Both the position numbers and the translations under genes were made by a program. Positions 1-8,057 of a stretch of 64,000 bases of DNA are shown here, one piece after another. How positions within the stretch are numbered: the stretch's first letter is position 1; each line of letters begins with the position of its first letter. The stretch comes from Myxococcales bacterium (GTDB taxonomy: Bacteria > Myxococcota_A > Polyangia > Haliangiales > Haliangiaceae). The DNA lies in the NCBI GenBank assembly GCA_016706545.1, contig JADJJK010000075.1:1-64000 (forward strand), given 5' to 3'. Below the pieces are notes generated by a model. It saw nothing but the letters and a program-made list of their open reading frames with translations. It was not told the DNA's origin and ran no database searches.

Positions 1-123
1 TACCTGAAGGTCGACGCGAGGCGTCGTCTGATACCGGGCGTACCAGCGTGCGCCATCAAGAGATCGCGCGACAGCACGAAGCACGGCGGAGCAACACAGG
101 TCGAGTCCGACCGCCGACCGCAT
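1..123 (-). CDS. Partial hypothetical protein running off the left edge
   Basis: An open frame on the minus strand starts at an ATG (121-123) and continues without a stop to the window edge, giving about 41 residues that begin MRSAVGLDL. The residue mix (RWYARYQTTPRVDLQ near the edge) looks protein-like, but I do not recognise a family. The same frame is open for 14 codons upstream of the ATG, back to a TGA, so the true start is unsure. It lies immediately beyond the 3' end of the HNH gene, where homology between the two copies of the HNH unit stops. It could be a neighbouring gene or a chance frame. Confidence 0.25.
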   Translation of the reverse strand, partial: MRSAVGLDLCCSAVLRAVARSLDGARWYARYQTTPRVDLQV

Positions 124-173
124 GGAGTCGTGTCCAAAGCTGATCCCGCGAAGATGCGGAGTTCATGGGCGCG

Positions 174-1943
174 CTAACGGCGTGAGGGCGGGCGGCGCGA
201 GGGGTGCTGCAGGTGGTCCGGCAGCGGACGGCCGACGGAGAGGGGATCGACGCCGGTGGCTTGCATTTCCGACAGGACCCAGCGCTCGATGGCACTGTGG
301 CGGTCGAGGTCGTCCCACAGGCCGCGCAGGGGGAGGCCGTCGGGATCGAGCGGGGGATCGGCGACAGATGAGAGTGATGAAGGTGGCGAGGGCGGCGCGG
401 TGGGGGCGGAAGAGGCAGGGCCTGCTGCTGTGTCGGCGCGGCGCTGGATGCGCGTGATGGTGGCGGCGGCGTCCCAGGCATCGACGCGCTCGCCGCGCCA
501 GCGGCACTGGCCGGTGGTGGCTGTCAGCGGCAAGGCGGCGTTGGCGGCACGGACCGCAGGCCAGCCGAGCAGCGTCGGCGCGGGGCGCGGCGGCAGCGGG
601 ACGACGGCGCGGCCTTGCGGATCTTCGAAGGCGAGCGCGCCGGTGGCGGACTGTGTGATGCGATAGCCGCGCTCGTGGACGTAGGCGTGGTGCAAAGAGC
701 AGAGCAGCGCGAGGTTGGGCAGGCAGGTCTCGCCGCCGTCGGCCCAGTGTTGCAGGTGGTGGCCCTCGAGAAACAGGCGGTGGTCGCAGCCGGGGAAGCG
801 GCAGGTGCGATCGCGTAGCAGCAAGGCGCGCTTGAGGGCGGCGGGGATGGTGCGGGTCTTGCGGCCGATGGAGAGCGGGGCTGCGTCGGTGATGGAGGCG
901 CCGGCCCCGACGGTGGCTCCGATGTTGGCAACGACCAGGCCGCAGTCGCAGGCCAGACGCCGGGTGGCTTGCGGGGAGAGCGCAAGGTCGGTCTCGACGG
1001 TGAGGGCCACCGGCAGCGAGGCGCCGCGGTCGGTGAAGGAGACGGGCGCGAGGGCTACATCGGTGGTGGCGGAGATATCGGCGGCGGAGTCGGTGGTGCC
1101 GGTGGCTGAGTTTGTAGTCGCGGCCTGCTGCAGCACCGCCACGGGCACGGTGACGATCAGCTCGACGGGAGAACGCTCGGCGCTGCCGCCCCGTGCGTAA
1201 GTGTGGACCAGGGCCATCAGGCCATCGGCGCGGTTGTACGGGCGGCGCGCGGTGGTCGTGGTGGGGAGGCTCCGCGTCTCCGCGGAAACGTCCGTCGCTC
1301 GCTCGGCAGGTGCGGAGCTTTCCGCGGAAGCCGCCGACGTTTCCGCGGAGAGCTCCGCCGGCTCTCGCGTGCAGTCCACCGCAGCTTGCTGCAGCACCTG
1401 CAAGAGCAGCGCGGCCTCGTCGGGGCGCAGGCAAGCCTTGACGCACACCATGCCAGAGGCCGTCGTCGTGTGCGCCACGTAGCGCTCGCTGTCGTGCGGG
1501 CGTGTGGCTCGGCTGGCGGCGTCGGCGCCGAGCACGCCGACCTTGCGGCACACGGTCTCGAGCTGGCTGGCGGTGCAGTGCTGCGCGTAGCCAAGGAGCA
1601 CCGCTTCGGTGGCGGTGGCCACGCGCGTGATGGCGCGAGTCTTGGAATACGAGATCTGCCCGGCAGACAAGGCCTCTGATACCTTCGGCAAGGTGTGCAA
1701 GGCCCTGGCCACGCGCAGGTGTTCGCGCGCGGTGCCAAGATCCCAGCCGACGCGCCAGCTCAGCCAGTGCGCGCAGGTGCCAAAGCCTTGACGGTACCAG
1801 CCACCGGCCGCGTCGAACGTCCGCAGGTCGGCGAGCAAGCGGTGCATGGCTGCGTCCAGGTGGACGGCTTGCTCGGCGATGTGCTCGCCAAGGGCCAGGA
1901 CTTCCTCGACGGAGAGAGGCTCGCGCATGAGATCTTGTATCAC
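174..1943 (-). CDS. DUF222 / HNH endonuclease (13E12-repeat-family type)
   Basis: A protein of 589 residues with an alpha-helical N-terminal DUF222 region (roughly residues 10-185) and a complete C-terminal HNH nuclease motif around residues 375-425, visible as CRFPGC, EGHHLQHWADGGE, NLALLC and HHAYVHE. Proteins of this family are metal-dependent nucleases found in many copies in actinobacteria and some other high-GC bacteria; their biological role is mostly unknown. Between the two domains lies a variable Ser/Ala/Glu/Thr-rich linker (about residues 190-225) encoded by copies of a CCGCGG-centred palindrome. The start may be GTG at 1943 or the in-frame ATG at 1928; the second copy of this gene aligns from the latter (MREPLSVEE). 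The gene is intact, unlike the homologous copy at 23.2-25.1 kb. Confidence 0.88.
   Translation of the reverse strand: MIQDLMREPLSVEEVLALGEHIAEQAVHLDAAMHRLLADLRTFDAAGGWYRQGFGTCAHWLSWRVGWDLGTAREHLRVARALHTLPKVSEALSAGQISYSKTRAITRVATATEAVLLGYAQHCTASQLETVCRKVGVLGADAASRATRPHDSERYVAHTTTASGMVCVKACLRPDEAALLLQVLQQAAVDCTREPAELSAETSAASAESSAPAERATDVSAETRSLPTTTTARRPYNRADGLMALVHTYARGGSAERSPVELIVTVPVAVLQQAATTNSATGTTDSAADISATTDVALAPVSFTDRGASLPVALTVETDLALSPQATRRLACDCGLVVANIGATVGAGASITDAAPLSIGRKTRTIPAALKRALLLRDRTCRFPGCDHRLFLEGHHLQHWADGGETCLPNLALLCSLHHAYVHERGYRITQSATGALAFEDPQGRAVVPLPPRPAPTLLGWPAVRAANAALPLTATTGQCRWRGERVDAWDAAATITRIQRRADTAAGPASSAPTAPPSPPSSLSSVADPPLDPDGLPLRGLWDDLDRHSAIERWVLSEMQATGVDPLSVGRPLPDHLQHPSRRPPSRR
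1277..1350. repeat. Palindromes centred on CCGCGG inside the HNH gene
   Basis: Three copies of a palindrome close to TTTCCGCGGAAA (cores at 1280, 1322 and 1343) sit in the linker between the DUF222 and HNH domains. They are read in frame as VSAET or SAES-like peptides. The same palindrome recurs in the non-coding part of the unit (cores at 1988, 2272 and 2648), so it is not explained by protein sequence constraint. Confidence 0.75.
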
Positions 1944-2128
1944 GGCGGTTTTCGGCGCCGGACTTGGCGCCTGGCATGCTCCAGGTGCCGCGGAAGCGCA
2001 TGTGGCGCGATTTTTCGTGGGGTGCGCGGGCAGACGAGGATGTAGCGCGCGTGCGGGCCTGTGGTGGAGAGAACGCCACGGGTTGGCGGCGCAAGGGGCG
2101 TGCTGGCACCGGAGGTGTCAAGTGGAAT

Positions 2129-2170
2129 GTGTATATTTGAAGTTGATATTGGATAGAAGATCTTTAGTTG
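2129..2170 (-). promoter_or_regulatory. Conserved AT-rich island, candidate promoter of the HNH gene
   Basis: An AT-rich stretch in otherwise GC-rich DNA lies about 190 bases upstream of the HNH start. The words GATATTGGATA and AAGATCT are kept in copy 2 at about 25,297-25,315, despite drift around them. A TTGACA-like hexamer (minus strand, about 2118-2113) is also conserved, but no good -10 box follows it at the right distance. The assignment as a promoter is inference. Confidence 0.3.
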
Positions 2171-2550
2171 ATGAGTGTGTCCGGACGGCGGACGCGAGTG
2201 AGCCGGGACCCGAGATCGAGATCGCGGAAACCTTCGCGGAAACGTGGTGTGATCCAAGTCGCAGCGCGTTTCCGCGGAAGCCTCGGGGCTGTGGACGGTG
2301 GCGGGCTATGGACAACCGCGCCCGTCGTGCCCGGGCAAGTGGGAATGCGCGTACGCGGCGCGGCTGACCACAGCCCTTGGAGAGGCGCAGGAGGGCCAGG
2401 TGCAGCAGGCCTGCCTGGGAGGGGCGGCGCGCCTCTCCACACCGCCACACAGCCCCTGCTGTTTTCAGAACCCTGAGTTTTTTGTTTTTGTACCAGAACC
2501 CAGAACCCGGAACAGATCGTCAGGTGGGCGACAAGGGTGAGTTCAAGCGC

Positions 2551-2625
2551 GGTCGGTGGGTCAAGCGCGGTGATCGGGTCAAGCACGTTGATCGGGTCGA
2601 GCACGGTGATCGGGTCAAGCACGGG
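2551..2625. repeat. Short 18-bp tandem array
   Basis: About four units of an 18-bp repeat of the form GGTGATCGGGTCAAGCAC, with variants at two or three positions. It directly follows the block that ends in GGTGGGCGAC, as the longer array does. Confidence 0.8.
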
Positions 2626-2733
2626 TCACGAGGTGTCGCGGAAGTCTCCGCGGAAACGTGGTTTTCAGAACTCTGAGTTTTTGCTTCGTACCAGAACCCA
2701 GAACCCGGAACGGATCGCCAGGTGGGCGACAAT

Positions 2734-2985
2734 GGTCGGGTCAAGCGCGGTGGTCGGGTCAAGCGCGGTGGTCGGGTCAAGCGCGGTGGTCGGGTCAAGC
2801 GCGGTGGTCGGGTCAAGCGCGGTGGTCGGGTCAAGCACGGTGGTCGGGTCGAGCACGGTGATCGGGTCGAGCACGTGGGTGGGTCAAGCACCGTGGGCGG
2901 GTCGAGCGCGGTGGTCGGGTCGAGCACGGTGGTCGGGTCAAGCGCGCAGGTCGGGTCAAGCGCGGTGGTCGGGTCAAGCACGCGG
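2734..2985. repeat. Long 18-bp tandem array upstream of the OPT transporter
   Basis: About fourteen units of an 18-bp repeat (consensus GGTCGGGTCAAGCGCGGT). The first five or six units are nearly identical and later ones vary (AAGCGC/GAGCAC alternation), suggesting recent expansion at the left end. It ends about 140 bases before the transporter start. It reads as repeated GSSAVV in one frame, but such low-complexity peptide has no support as protein. Confidence 0.85.
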
Positions 2986-3124
2986 GACAAGCGCGGGGCG
3001 GCCCGGCACACGGGGCACAGTCGGGCGCGCGGGTCACAGCCGCGCCGTGTCTGCGGCGTCTTTGCGCGTGCGTTGGCGGTTGCTGGGGCGCGGCGGTGCG
3101 TACGGCGTGATACGTTCGGCGCCC

Positions 3125-4912
3125 ATGCAGGCCGAAGCTGAAGAGTCCGACGAGATCGCAGGAATCATTCCCAAGCCTCCGGGGACGCGGGAGTTCACGT
3201 TCCGCGCGGTGATCGCGGGCATGGTGGTGGCGGCGGTGATGGGGGCCTCGTACCCGTACATCGTGCTCAAGCTTGGGTTCGGTCCCAACGTGTCGGTGGT
3301 GGCCGCGTTCTTCGGCTATCTCTCGCTGGGGCTCATCTTCCGCAACTTCAACCGGTGGGAGAACAACATCGTCCAGACGGCGGGGACGTCGGCGGCGCAG
3401 ACGGCGTTCATGTGCGTGATCCTGGCGGCCTTTGACCTGCTGCGCCAGAACACCTCGCTTGGCTACACCTTCTCGCCCACGCCGTTTCAATCGTTCCTCT
3501 GGCTATCAGTGGCCAGCGTGCTGGGGCTCCTGCTCGCGGTGCCGCTGCGGCGGCACTACGTCGTCGACGAAAAGCTCAAGTACGCCGATGGCTTCGCCGC
3601 GGCGCAGACCATCGTGGTGCTCGATGGCCGCGGCCCCGAGGCCCGGTATCCGGCCGCGCTGCTGGCGGTGGGCGTCGTCGTCTCGGGGCTGGTGTTCTTC
3701 TTTCAGACGCCCTGGGGCGGCCATGGGATTCCGGAGATCATCGCCCCCACGATGTTCGGGCTGGCGCTGGCGGGCGCGGGCGCGGGGCTCAGCACCGGCG
3801 TGCTGAGCATCGGCTCCGGCATGATCGTCGGCTTGCGGGTCACGGTGTCCATGGCCATCGGCGCGGTGCTGTCCTGGGTCATCGCGCCGCACATCCTGGT
3901 GGACCTTGGCATCGTGCCGCACACGCTCGTCGATGGCGCGATCGCGGTGAAGCGCAACGACGTGCTGCGCTGGGTGATGTGGCCGGGCACGGCCATGATC
4001 ATCTGCGCCGGCCTGACCTCGCTCGCGCTCAAGTGGCAGACGCTGGCGCGCACGTTCAAGGATCTGTCCACCGGCCCCGAGAACGAAGAAGAGTTTCCGC
4101 TGCGCTGGGTGATGATCGGCGTGGTCGTCTCCACGGTGCTGCTGGTGCTGGTGCAGATCTGGATCTTCCAGCTCCCGTGGTGGGCGCCGGTGGTCTCGGT
4201 GATGCTGTCGTTGCCGCTGATGCTGGTGGGCCTGCGCGTGCTCGGCGAGACCAACTGGGGGCCCATCAGCCAGCTCACCAACCTGATGCAGGTGGCGTTC
4301 GCCGCCCTCCTGCCAGCGTCCATCACCGCCAACCTGGCCACCAGCGGCACGACCGGCACCATCGCCACGCAGTCCGAGGCGATCATGCAGGACTACAAGG
4401 CGGGCCACCTGATCGGCTCCAAGCCGCGCTATCTGACGTACGCGCAGCTCATGGCCGCGCCCATCGGCGCGGCGGCGGTGGCCTGGATGTACCCGCTCTT
4501 GCGCGACACGTACGGCATCGGCGGCGACGGCCTGTCCTCGCCCATCTCGGTGCGCGTGGCCAACTTCGCCCAGTTCCTGACGCAAGGGGAGAGCGCCATG
4601 GGCCAGTACGCGACGGGCGCGGCCATCGTCTTCGCGGTGCTCGGCATCGCCATGGCGGTGCTCGAGGGCACCCCGTGGCGCAAGTACGTCCCTTCGCCCA
4701 CCGCGGTGGGCATCGGCATGGTGGTGCCGGGCTTCGTGGTGTTCTCCATGGTGCTAGGTGGCGTGGTGCAGTGGCTCTGGGAGAAGCGGAACAAGCAGGT
4801 GGCCACCCGCTACTCCGCGCCGCTGGCCTCTGGCCTCATCGCTGGCGAGGCCATCGTCGCGGTGGTGATCCCGCTGCTCATCGCGATCGGCGTCCTGTCC
4901 GCCAACGGCTGA
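3125..4912 (+). CDS. OPT family oligopeptide transporter
   Basis: A 595-residue polytopic inner-membrane protein of the OPT family, which imports oligopeptides or metal-siderophore conjugates by proton-coupled transport. The protein begins MQAEAEESDEIAGIIPKPPG, followed by the family-typical REFTFRAVIAGMVVAAVMGA and SYPYIVLKLGFGPNVSVVAA segments and then many hydrophobic segments; the GETNWGPISQ motif is visible around residue 375. I chose the ATG at 3125 because the open frame upstream is only repeat DNA. No clear Shine-Dalgarno is seen. The gene is monocistronic and convergent with the TonB receptor gene. Substrate is not predictable from sequence. Confidence 0.9.
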   Translation: MQAEAEESDEIAGIIPKPPGTREFTFRAVIAGMVVAAVMGASYPYIVLKLGFGPNVSVVAAFFGYLSLGLIFRNFNRWENNIVQTAGTSAAQTAFMCVILAAFDLLRQNTSLGYTFSPTPFQSFLWLSVASVLGLLLAVPLRRHYVVDEKLKYADGFAAAQTIVVLDGRGPEARYPAALLAVGVVVSGLVFFFQTPWGGHGIPEIIAPTMFGLALAGAGAGLSTGVLSIGSGMIVGLRVTVSMAIGAVLSWVIAPHILVDLGIVPHTLVDGAIAVKRNDVLRWVMWPGTAMIICAGLTSLALKWQTLARTFKDLSTGPENEEEFPLRWVMIGVVVSTVLLVLVQIWIFQLPWWAPVVSVMLSLPLMLVGLRVLGETNWGPISQLTNLMQVAFAALLPASITANLATSGTTGTIATQSEAIMQDYKAGHLIGSKPRYLTYAQLMAAPIGAAAVAWMYPLLRDTYGIGGDGLSSPISVRVANFAQFLTQGESAMGQYATGAAIVFAVLGIAMAVLEGTPWRKYVPSPTAVGIGMVVPGFVVFSMVLGGVVQWLWEKRNKQVATRYSAPLASGLIAGEAIVAVVIPLLIAIGVLSANG

Positions 4913-4934
4913 GCGCGGCGCGCAAGGGCGACCT

Positions 4935-4950
4935 CCCCGCGCGCGCGGGG
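4935..4950. terminator. GC-rich 16-bp palindrome between convergent genes
   Basis: A perfect self-complementary sequence CCCCGCGCGCGCGGGG lies 22 bases after the OPT stop and 8 bases past the stop of the receptor gene on the other strand. It might act as a bidirectional terminator, but it has no T tract and no loop, so the evidence is weak. Confidence 0.25.
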
Positions 4951-4958
4951 CCGCCGCG

Positions 4959-7229
4959 CTACGGGATGAGCTCCACGCCCAGCGATGGAAACACCGGCAG
5001 GCCGCTGGTGTACGAGCGCCGGGTGAAGTCCTCGTTGTAGGTCACGCCCTCGGGGTTCTCGCGGTTGTTGACGTTCTGCACGTCCAGATACAGCGCCCAG
5101 GTGCCGATGCTCGTGCGCCAGTGCCGGTCGATGCGCACGTCGAGCTGGGTGAACGCCGGCAGCCGGGCGCCGAGGATCGGCCCGTCGGTGGGGATCCAGC
5201 GCATCGCGCCGGTGTCGTAGCGCGCGCTCGCCACCGGGGTGAACGGGTTGCCGGTGGCGTAGCGGACGCGGGCCCCGAGCCGCCAGTTGCGGGTCAGCGC
5301 CGCGCTCACCAGAACGGTGAGCGTGTGCGGCTGGTCGAGCACGTACGGCACCTCGCCGCTGCCGCGCGTGGGGTTGGTGCGAAAGGACCGGCCATAGGTA
5401 TAGGCCAGCCAGCCGGTGAGCCGGCCGGCGTTCTTGCGCGCGATCAGCTCCACGCCATACGCGCGGCCGGTGCCGACCGCCTCGCGATAGCTGTACGAGC
5501 CAAACTGCTCATCCACCAGCTCGCGGCTGACGCCCAGCAGGCCGCCGGACTCGGTGCCGCCGTTGTTGGAGATGGGCGTGGCGGCGGACACGGCGTCCAC
5601 GGGGAGCTGGCTGAGGTCCTGGTAGTACCCGGTGGCGGACAGCTCCTTGTCCTCGCCCAGGATGACCTTGGCGCCCAGCGCGGCCTGCACCGCCTTGGAG
5701 CCCAGCATCTCGCGCTCGCCGAAGATGGGGTCGAGGTCCGTCACCAAGGGCGGCGCGTGATACACGCCCACGGACTGCTCGAGCTCGATGCCGTACGGCA
5801 GCCGCTCGTGGACGACGATGCGCGGATCCAGGCTGGTCTTGCGCGGCAGGCCCAGGTAGTCCGCGCGCAGGCCCGGCCGCAGCTCGAGCTGGTCGCGCCA
5901 GAAGAACCAGGACTGCTCGATCCACGCGCCCAGATCCGGCGCCCAGCGGTCGAGCTTGCGCGAGAGGGCCATGTCCGGCGCCGGGTCGCTCGGCGTCGGG
6001 GGCGGGGTGTTGAGCATCTCGTAGGAGTGGTACTGAGCGACCGCGTCGATCCCGAGCGACAGCGTGCCGCCGCCGAGCGAGGTGGACAGCTCGCTGCGCA
6101 GCGCGAGCGGGATGGTCTGCCGATGGATGCCCTTGTCCACGTCGTTGTGGTTGGCGCCGCCATCCACCGCGTCGACGCCCACCGAGGGCAAGACCGTGAG
6201 CGCGGTGGAGCCAAAGAGCGCGCGGTAGCGCAGGCCCAGGCGCAAGAAGCGCGAGCGATAGCTGAAGTCCTTGACGTTGCTGGTGTCGATGCCGCCGGTG
6301 TCGTCGCCCTCGGGCGGGACCAGCCTCAGCTTGTCATCCGAGCCAAACAGGATGGCCATCCAGCGGCCGTTGCCGGACTCCCAGCGGAGCTGGGCGTCGA
6401 AGTAGCGCGGCGCCAGCGACAGATCCAGGCTGGCCGCCTCGGCGATGGCGTCGAAGTACGAGCGGCGGACGCCCAAGATCCAGTTGCCGCGGCCGGGCGC
6501 TGGTCCCTCGGCGACGACGGCGGCGTGGATGAGCGACAGCTCGGCGCCCACCCGCCAGCTATCGCCGCGGCCGGTGCGAGAGGTCACCTCGGCGACGCCG
6601 CCCAGGCCGCGGCCGTAGCGCGTGCTGGCGCCGCCCGGCGTCAGCGTGACCTCGTCAACCAGCGCGGTGGGCAGGAACGAAGCGAGGCCGCCGAAGTGGT
6701 ACAGGAGCGGCACCTCGATGCCGTCGAGATAGACGTTGGTGTCGCGCGGCGCGGTGCCGCGCAGCGCCAGGCCACCCAGGCCAAAAGGCGTGCGCGCCAC
6801 GCCGGGCATGCTCTGCAGCGCGCGCAAGGTGTCGTTGCCGGCGCCGGGCAAGCTGCGGATCTGCTCGGTGCCCAGATGCAGCGGCGCGCCAGAGGGCGCC
6901 CTGCCGGTGACCTTGATGACCTCGGCGCCGGCGTCTGGCTGCAGGCGCAGCGACAGCTCGGCGCCCAGCCGCGCCGAGCCAAGGTAGGTCTCGTAGCCCT
7001 CGGCGACGACGATGAGGTCGATGCGCGAGAACGGCAGGTTGACGATGACGAAGCGGCCGTCGGCGTCCGTGGTGGTCGCGCGGTCGTTGGCGGCGATCCC
7101 GGCCTCGGCGATGGGGGCGCCGGTGGCGGCGTCCACCACGCGGCCGCGGATCTCGCGCTGGGCCTGCGCGCGCGCGGGGAGAGCCCAGAGCGCCGCCACG
7201 GCGAGCAGCGACATCAAGAACAAGCGCAT
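4959..7229 (-). CDS. TonB-dependent outer-membrane receptor with N-terminal carboxypeptidase-like domain
   Basis: A 756-residue protein with a signal peptide (residues 1-23, ending PARAQA), a carboxypeptidase regulatory-like beta-sandwich (REIRGRVVDAATGAPIAEA to about residue 100), a plug domain (GTEQIRSLPGAGNDTLRALQ, LRGTAPRDTNVYLDGIEVP), and a C-terminal beta-barrel of about 520 residues. It should sit in the outer membrane and take up a ligand using TonB energy. No TonB/ExbBD genes lie nearby and the ligand is unknown. The last residues (GVELIP) lack the usual terminal aromatic residue. The small Asp-rich lipoprotein gene lies just upstream on the same strand. Confidence 0.9.
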   Translation of the reverse strand: MRLFLMSLLAVAALWALPARAQAQREIRGRVVDAATGAPIAEAGIAANDRATTTDADGRFVIVNLPFSRIDLIVVAEGYETYLGSARLGAELSLRLQPDAGAEVIKVTGRAPSGAPLHLGTEQIRSLPGAGNDTLRALQSMPGVARTPFGLGGLALRGTAPRDTNVYLDGIEVPLLYHFGGLASFLPTALVDEVTLTPGGASTRYGRGLGGVAEVTSRTGRGDSWRVGAELSLIHAAVVAEGPAPGRGNWILGVRRSYFDAIAEAASLDLSLAPRYFDAQLRWESGNGRWMAILFGSDDKLRLVPPEGDDTGGIDTSNVKDFSYRSRFLRLGLRYRALFGSTALTVLPSVGVDAVDGGANHNDVDKGIHRQTIPLALRSELSTSLGGGTLSLGIDAVAQYHSYEMLNTPPPTPSDPAPDMALSRKLDRWAPDLGAWIEQSWFFWRDQLELRPGLRADYLGLPRKTSLDPRIVVHERLPYGIELEQSVGVYHAPPLVTDLDPIFGEREMLGSKAVQAALGAKVILGEDKELSATGYYQDLSQLPVDAVSAATPISNNGGTESGGLLGVSRELVDEQFGSYSYREAVGTGRAYGVELIARKNAGRLTGWLAYTYGRSFRTNPTRGSGEVPYVLDQPHTLTVLVSAALTRNWRLGARVRYATGNPFTPVASARYDTGAMRWIPTDGPILGARLPAFTQLDVRIDRHWRTSIGTWALYLDVQNVNNRENPEGVTYNEDFTRRSYTSGLPVFPSLGVELIP

Positions 7230-7361
7230 AGGCGGCCACAGTACCGGGCCGGCGCTGGCGACCGAAGCTGTTTCCCCTGTCCTCTGCTAAACCCTGGCCT
7301 CAGCTAGCTGCCAGGCGGTGCCGGGCCAGCGGCGCAGCTCGCGCGAGGGTCTGGAGCAAGC

Positions 7362-7838
7362 TCAGGTGTGGCCGGCGCCGTCGTCGTTACCGCCACCGTT
7401 GCCGCCACCGTGGTCGTCGCCATCGTTCGGGTTGTCGTCGTCGGTGTCACCGTCGTGCTCGCCGTCGTCGTCGTCGTCCTGGCCGTCGAGCTCATCGCAG
7501 TCATCGTCGTCGTCGATGCCGTCGTTGTCATCATCGCTGTCGTCGACATCGGCGCTGCCGTCGTTGTCGTCGTCGCTGTCATCGCAGTTGCGGGTGCCAT
7601 CGCTGTCGTGGTCATCCCCGTGGTCGTCCGAGGCCTCGCCGTCGCCATCGTCATCCACGTCGCGGCACTGGTTGGGACCCAGCGGGTCGTCGGCGTTGGC
7701 GGTGGGCGTGCAGCTAAGGGCGCCTGCGGCGTCCGGCGTGCAGGTCACGAACTGACCGGCGGTGCCCACGCTGTCCGAGCAGCCGACGACGGACAGGAGC
7801 GCAGCGAGCGAGAAGGCGAGAGACTTGGCGAGGTTCAT
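7362..7838 (-). CDS. Asp-rich putative lipoprotein with calcium-binding-type repeats
   Basis: A 158-residue secreted protein with a lipobox (LSVVGC at residues 15-20) and a body made almost wholly of Asp, Gly and Asn. Runs such as DVDDDGDGEASDD and DDDNDGIDDDDD resemble thrombospondin type 3 calcium-binding repeats. A short region around residues 30-57 contains three cysteines. The start is the ATG at 7838, with GGAG about 9 bases upstream. It lies downstream of uvrB and upstream of the TonB receptor on the same strand. Its likely role is calcium-dependent surface structure or adhesion, but that is inference from composition only. Confidence 0.6.
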   Translation of the reverse strand: MNLAKSLAFSLAALLSVVGCSDSVGTAGQFVTCTPDAAGALSCTPTANADDPLGPNQCRDVDDDGDGEASDDHGDDHDSDGTRNCDDSDDDNDGSADVDDSDDDNDGIDDDDDCDELDGQDDDDDGEHDGDTDDDNPNDGDDHGGGNGGGNDDGAGHT

Positions 7839-7939
7839 AGTAGGAGCTCCGAGGTGAAGGGCGTTACGAACCTTGGAGATTGCAGCTCTTGGGCCAGCGC
7901 GCCTGCCGCCCCTCGAACCGCTGCCGCCACCACGTTCTC

Positions 7940-7976
7940 GATACTTCAGGGTGTATTCTGGTAGGTGCCAAGTATC
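7940..7976. promoter_or_regulatory. Inverted repeat GATACTT / AAGTATC
   Basis: A perfect 7-bp inverted repeat with a 23-base spacer lies about 100 bases upstream of the Asp-rich lipoprotein gene, in the gap between it and uvrB. It could be an operator or part of a leader structure. There is no further support. Confidence 0.25.
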
Positions 7977-8057
7977 TGATTGCGCAGGCGCTTCACAGCA
8001 CCGTGCAACGTTGGGCGGGCAGACAGCAGAGTGGATGTGCGTGCGTCAGGTTCTTGC

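Larger units (their letters stand above)
174..2990. repeat. Duplicated DUF222-HNH unit, copy 1
   Basis: From the 3' end of the HNH gene to about 2,540 this sequence is closely similar to 23,236-25,690. Homology covers the whole gene plus about 600 bases upstream of it, including a conserved AT-rich island, CCGCGG palindromes and the short block with AACCCTGAG and CCAGAACCC. It is followed in both copies by arrays of an 18-bp unit, much longer here. I see no transposase and no terminal inverted repeats, so how the unit moves is unknown. One edge coincides with the stop codon of the gene. Confidence 0.75.
1944..3124. other. Repeat-rich intergenic region between the HNH gene and the OPT transporter
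   Basis: About 1.2 kb without a credible gene. In order it holds a GC-rich leader, an AT-rich island (about 2129-2170), CCGCGG palindromes and half sites (2222-2280), a block shared with copy 2 (about 2360-2540), a first short 18-bp array, a second copy of the block containing CAGAACTCTGAG and CCAGAACCC (about 2640-2730), and a long 18-bp array to about 2985. Frames are open through the arrays only because the unit length is a multiple of three. Confidence 0.7.

Noticed and set aside
2551..2985. The 18-bp arrays as a CRISPR array
   Set aside because: Units are contiguous with no spacers of fixed length, and no cas genes are present.
2537..3124. An open frame that extends the OPT transporter gene upstream by 196 codons through the 18-bp array
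   Set aside because: The frame is open because the repeat unit is a multiple of three and has no stop. The translation is monotonous GSSAVV, the family alignment starts at the ATG at 3125, and the same array occurs in copy 2 where no transporter follows.
7368..7964. Long frame on the plus strand opposite the Asp-rich lipoprotein, giving Val/Ala-rich hydrophobic sequence
   Set aside because: It is the mirror of GAC/GAT codons on the other strand. The minus-strand frame has a signal peptide, lipobox and ribosome-binding site.
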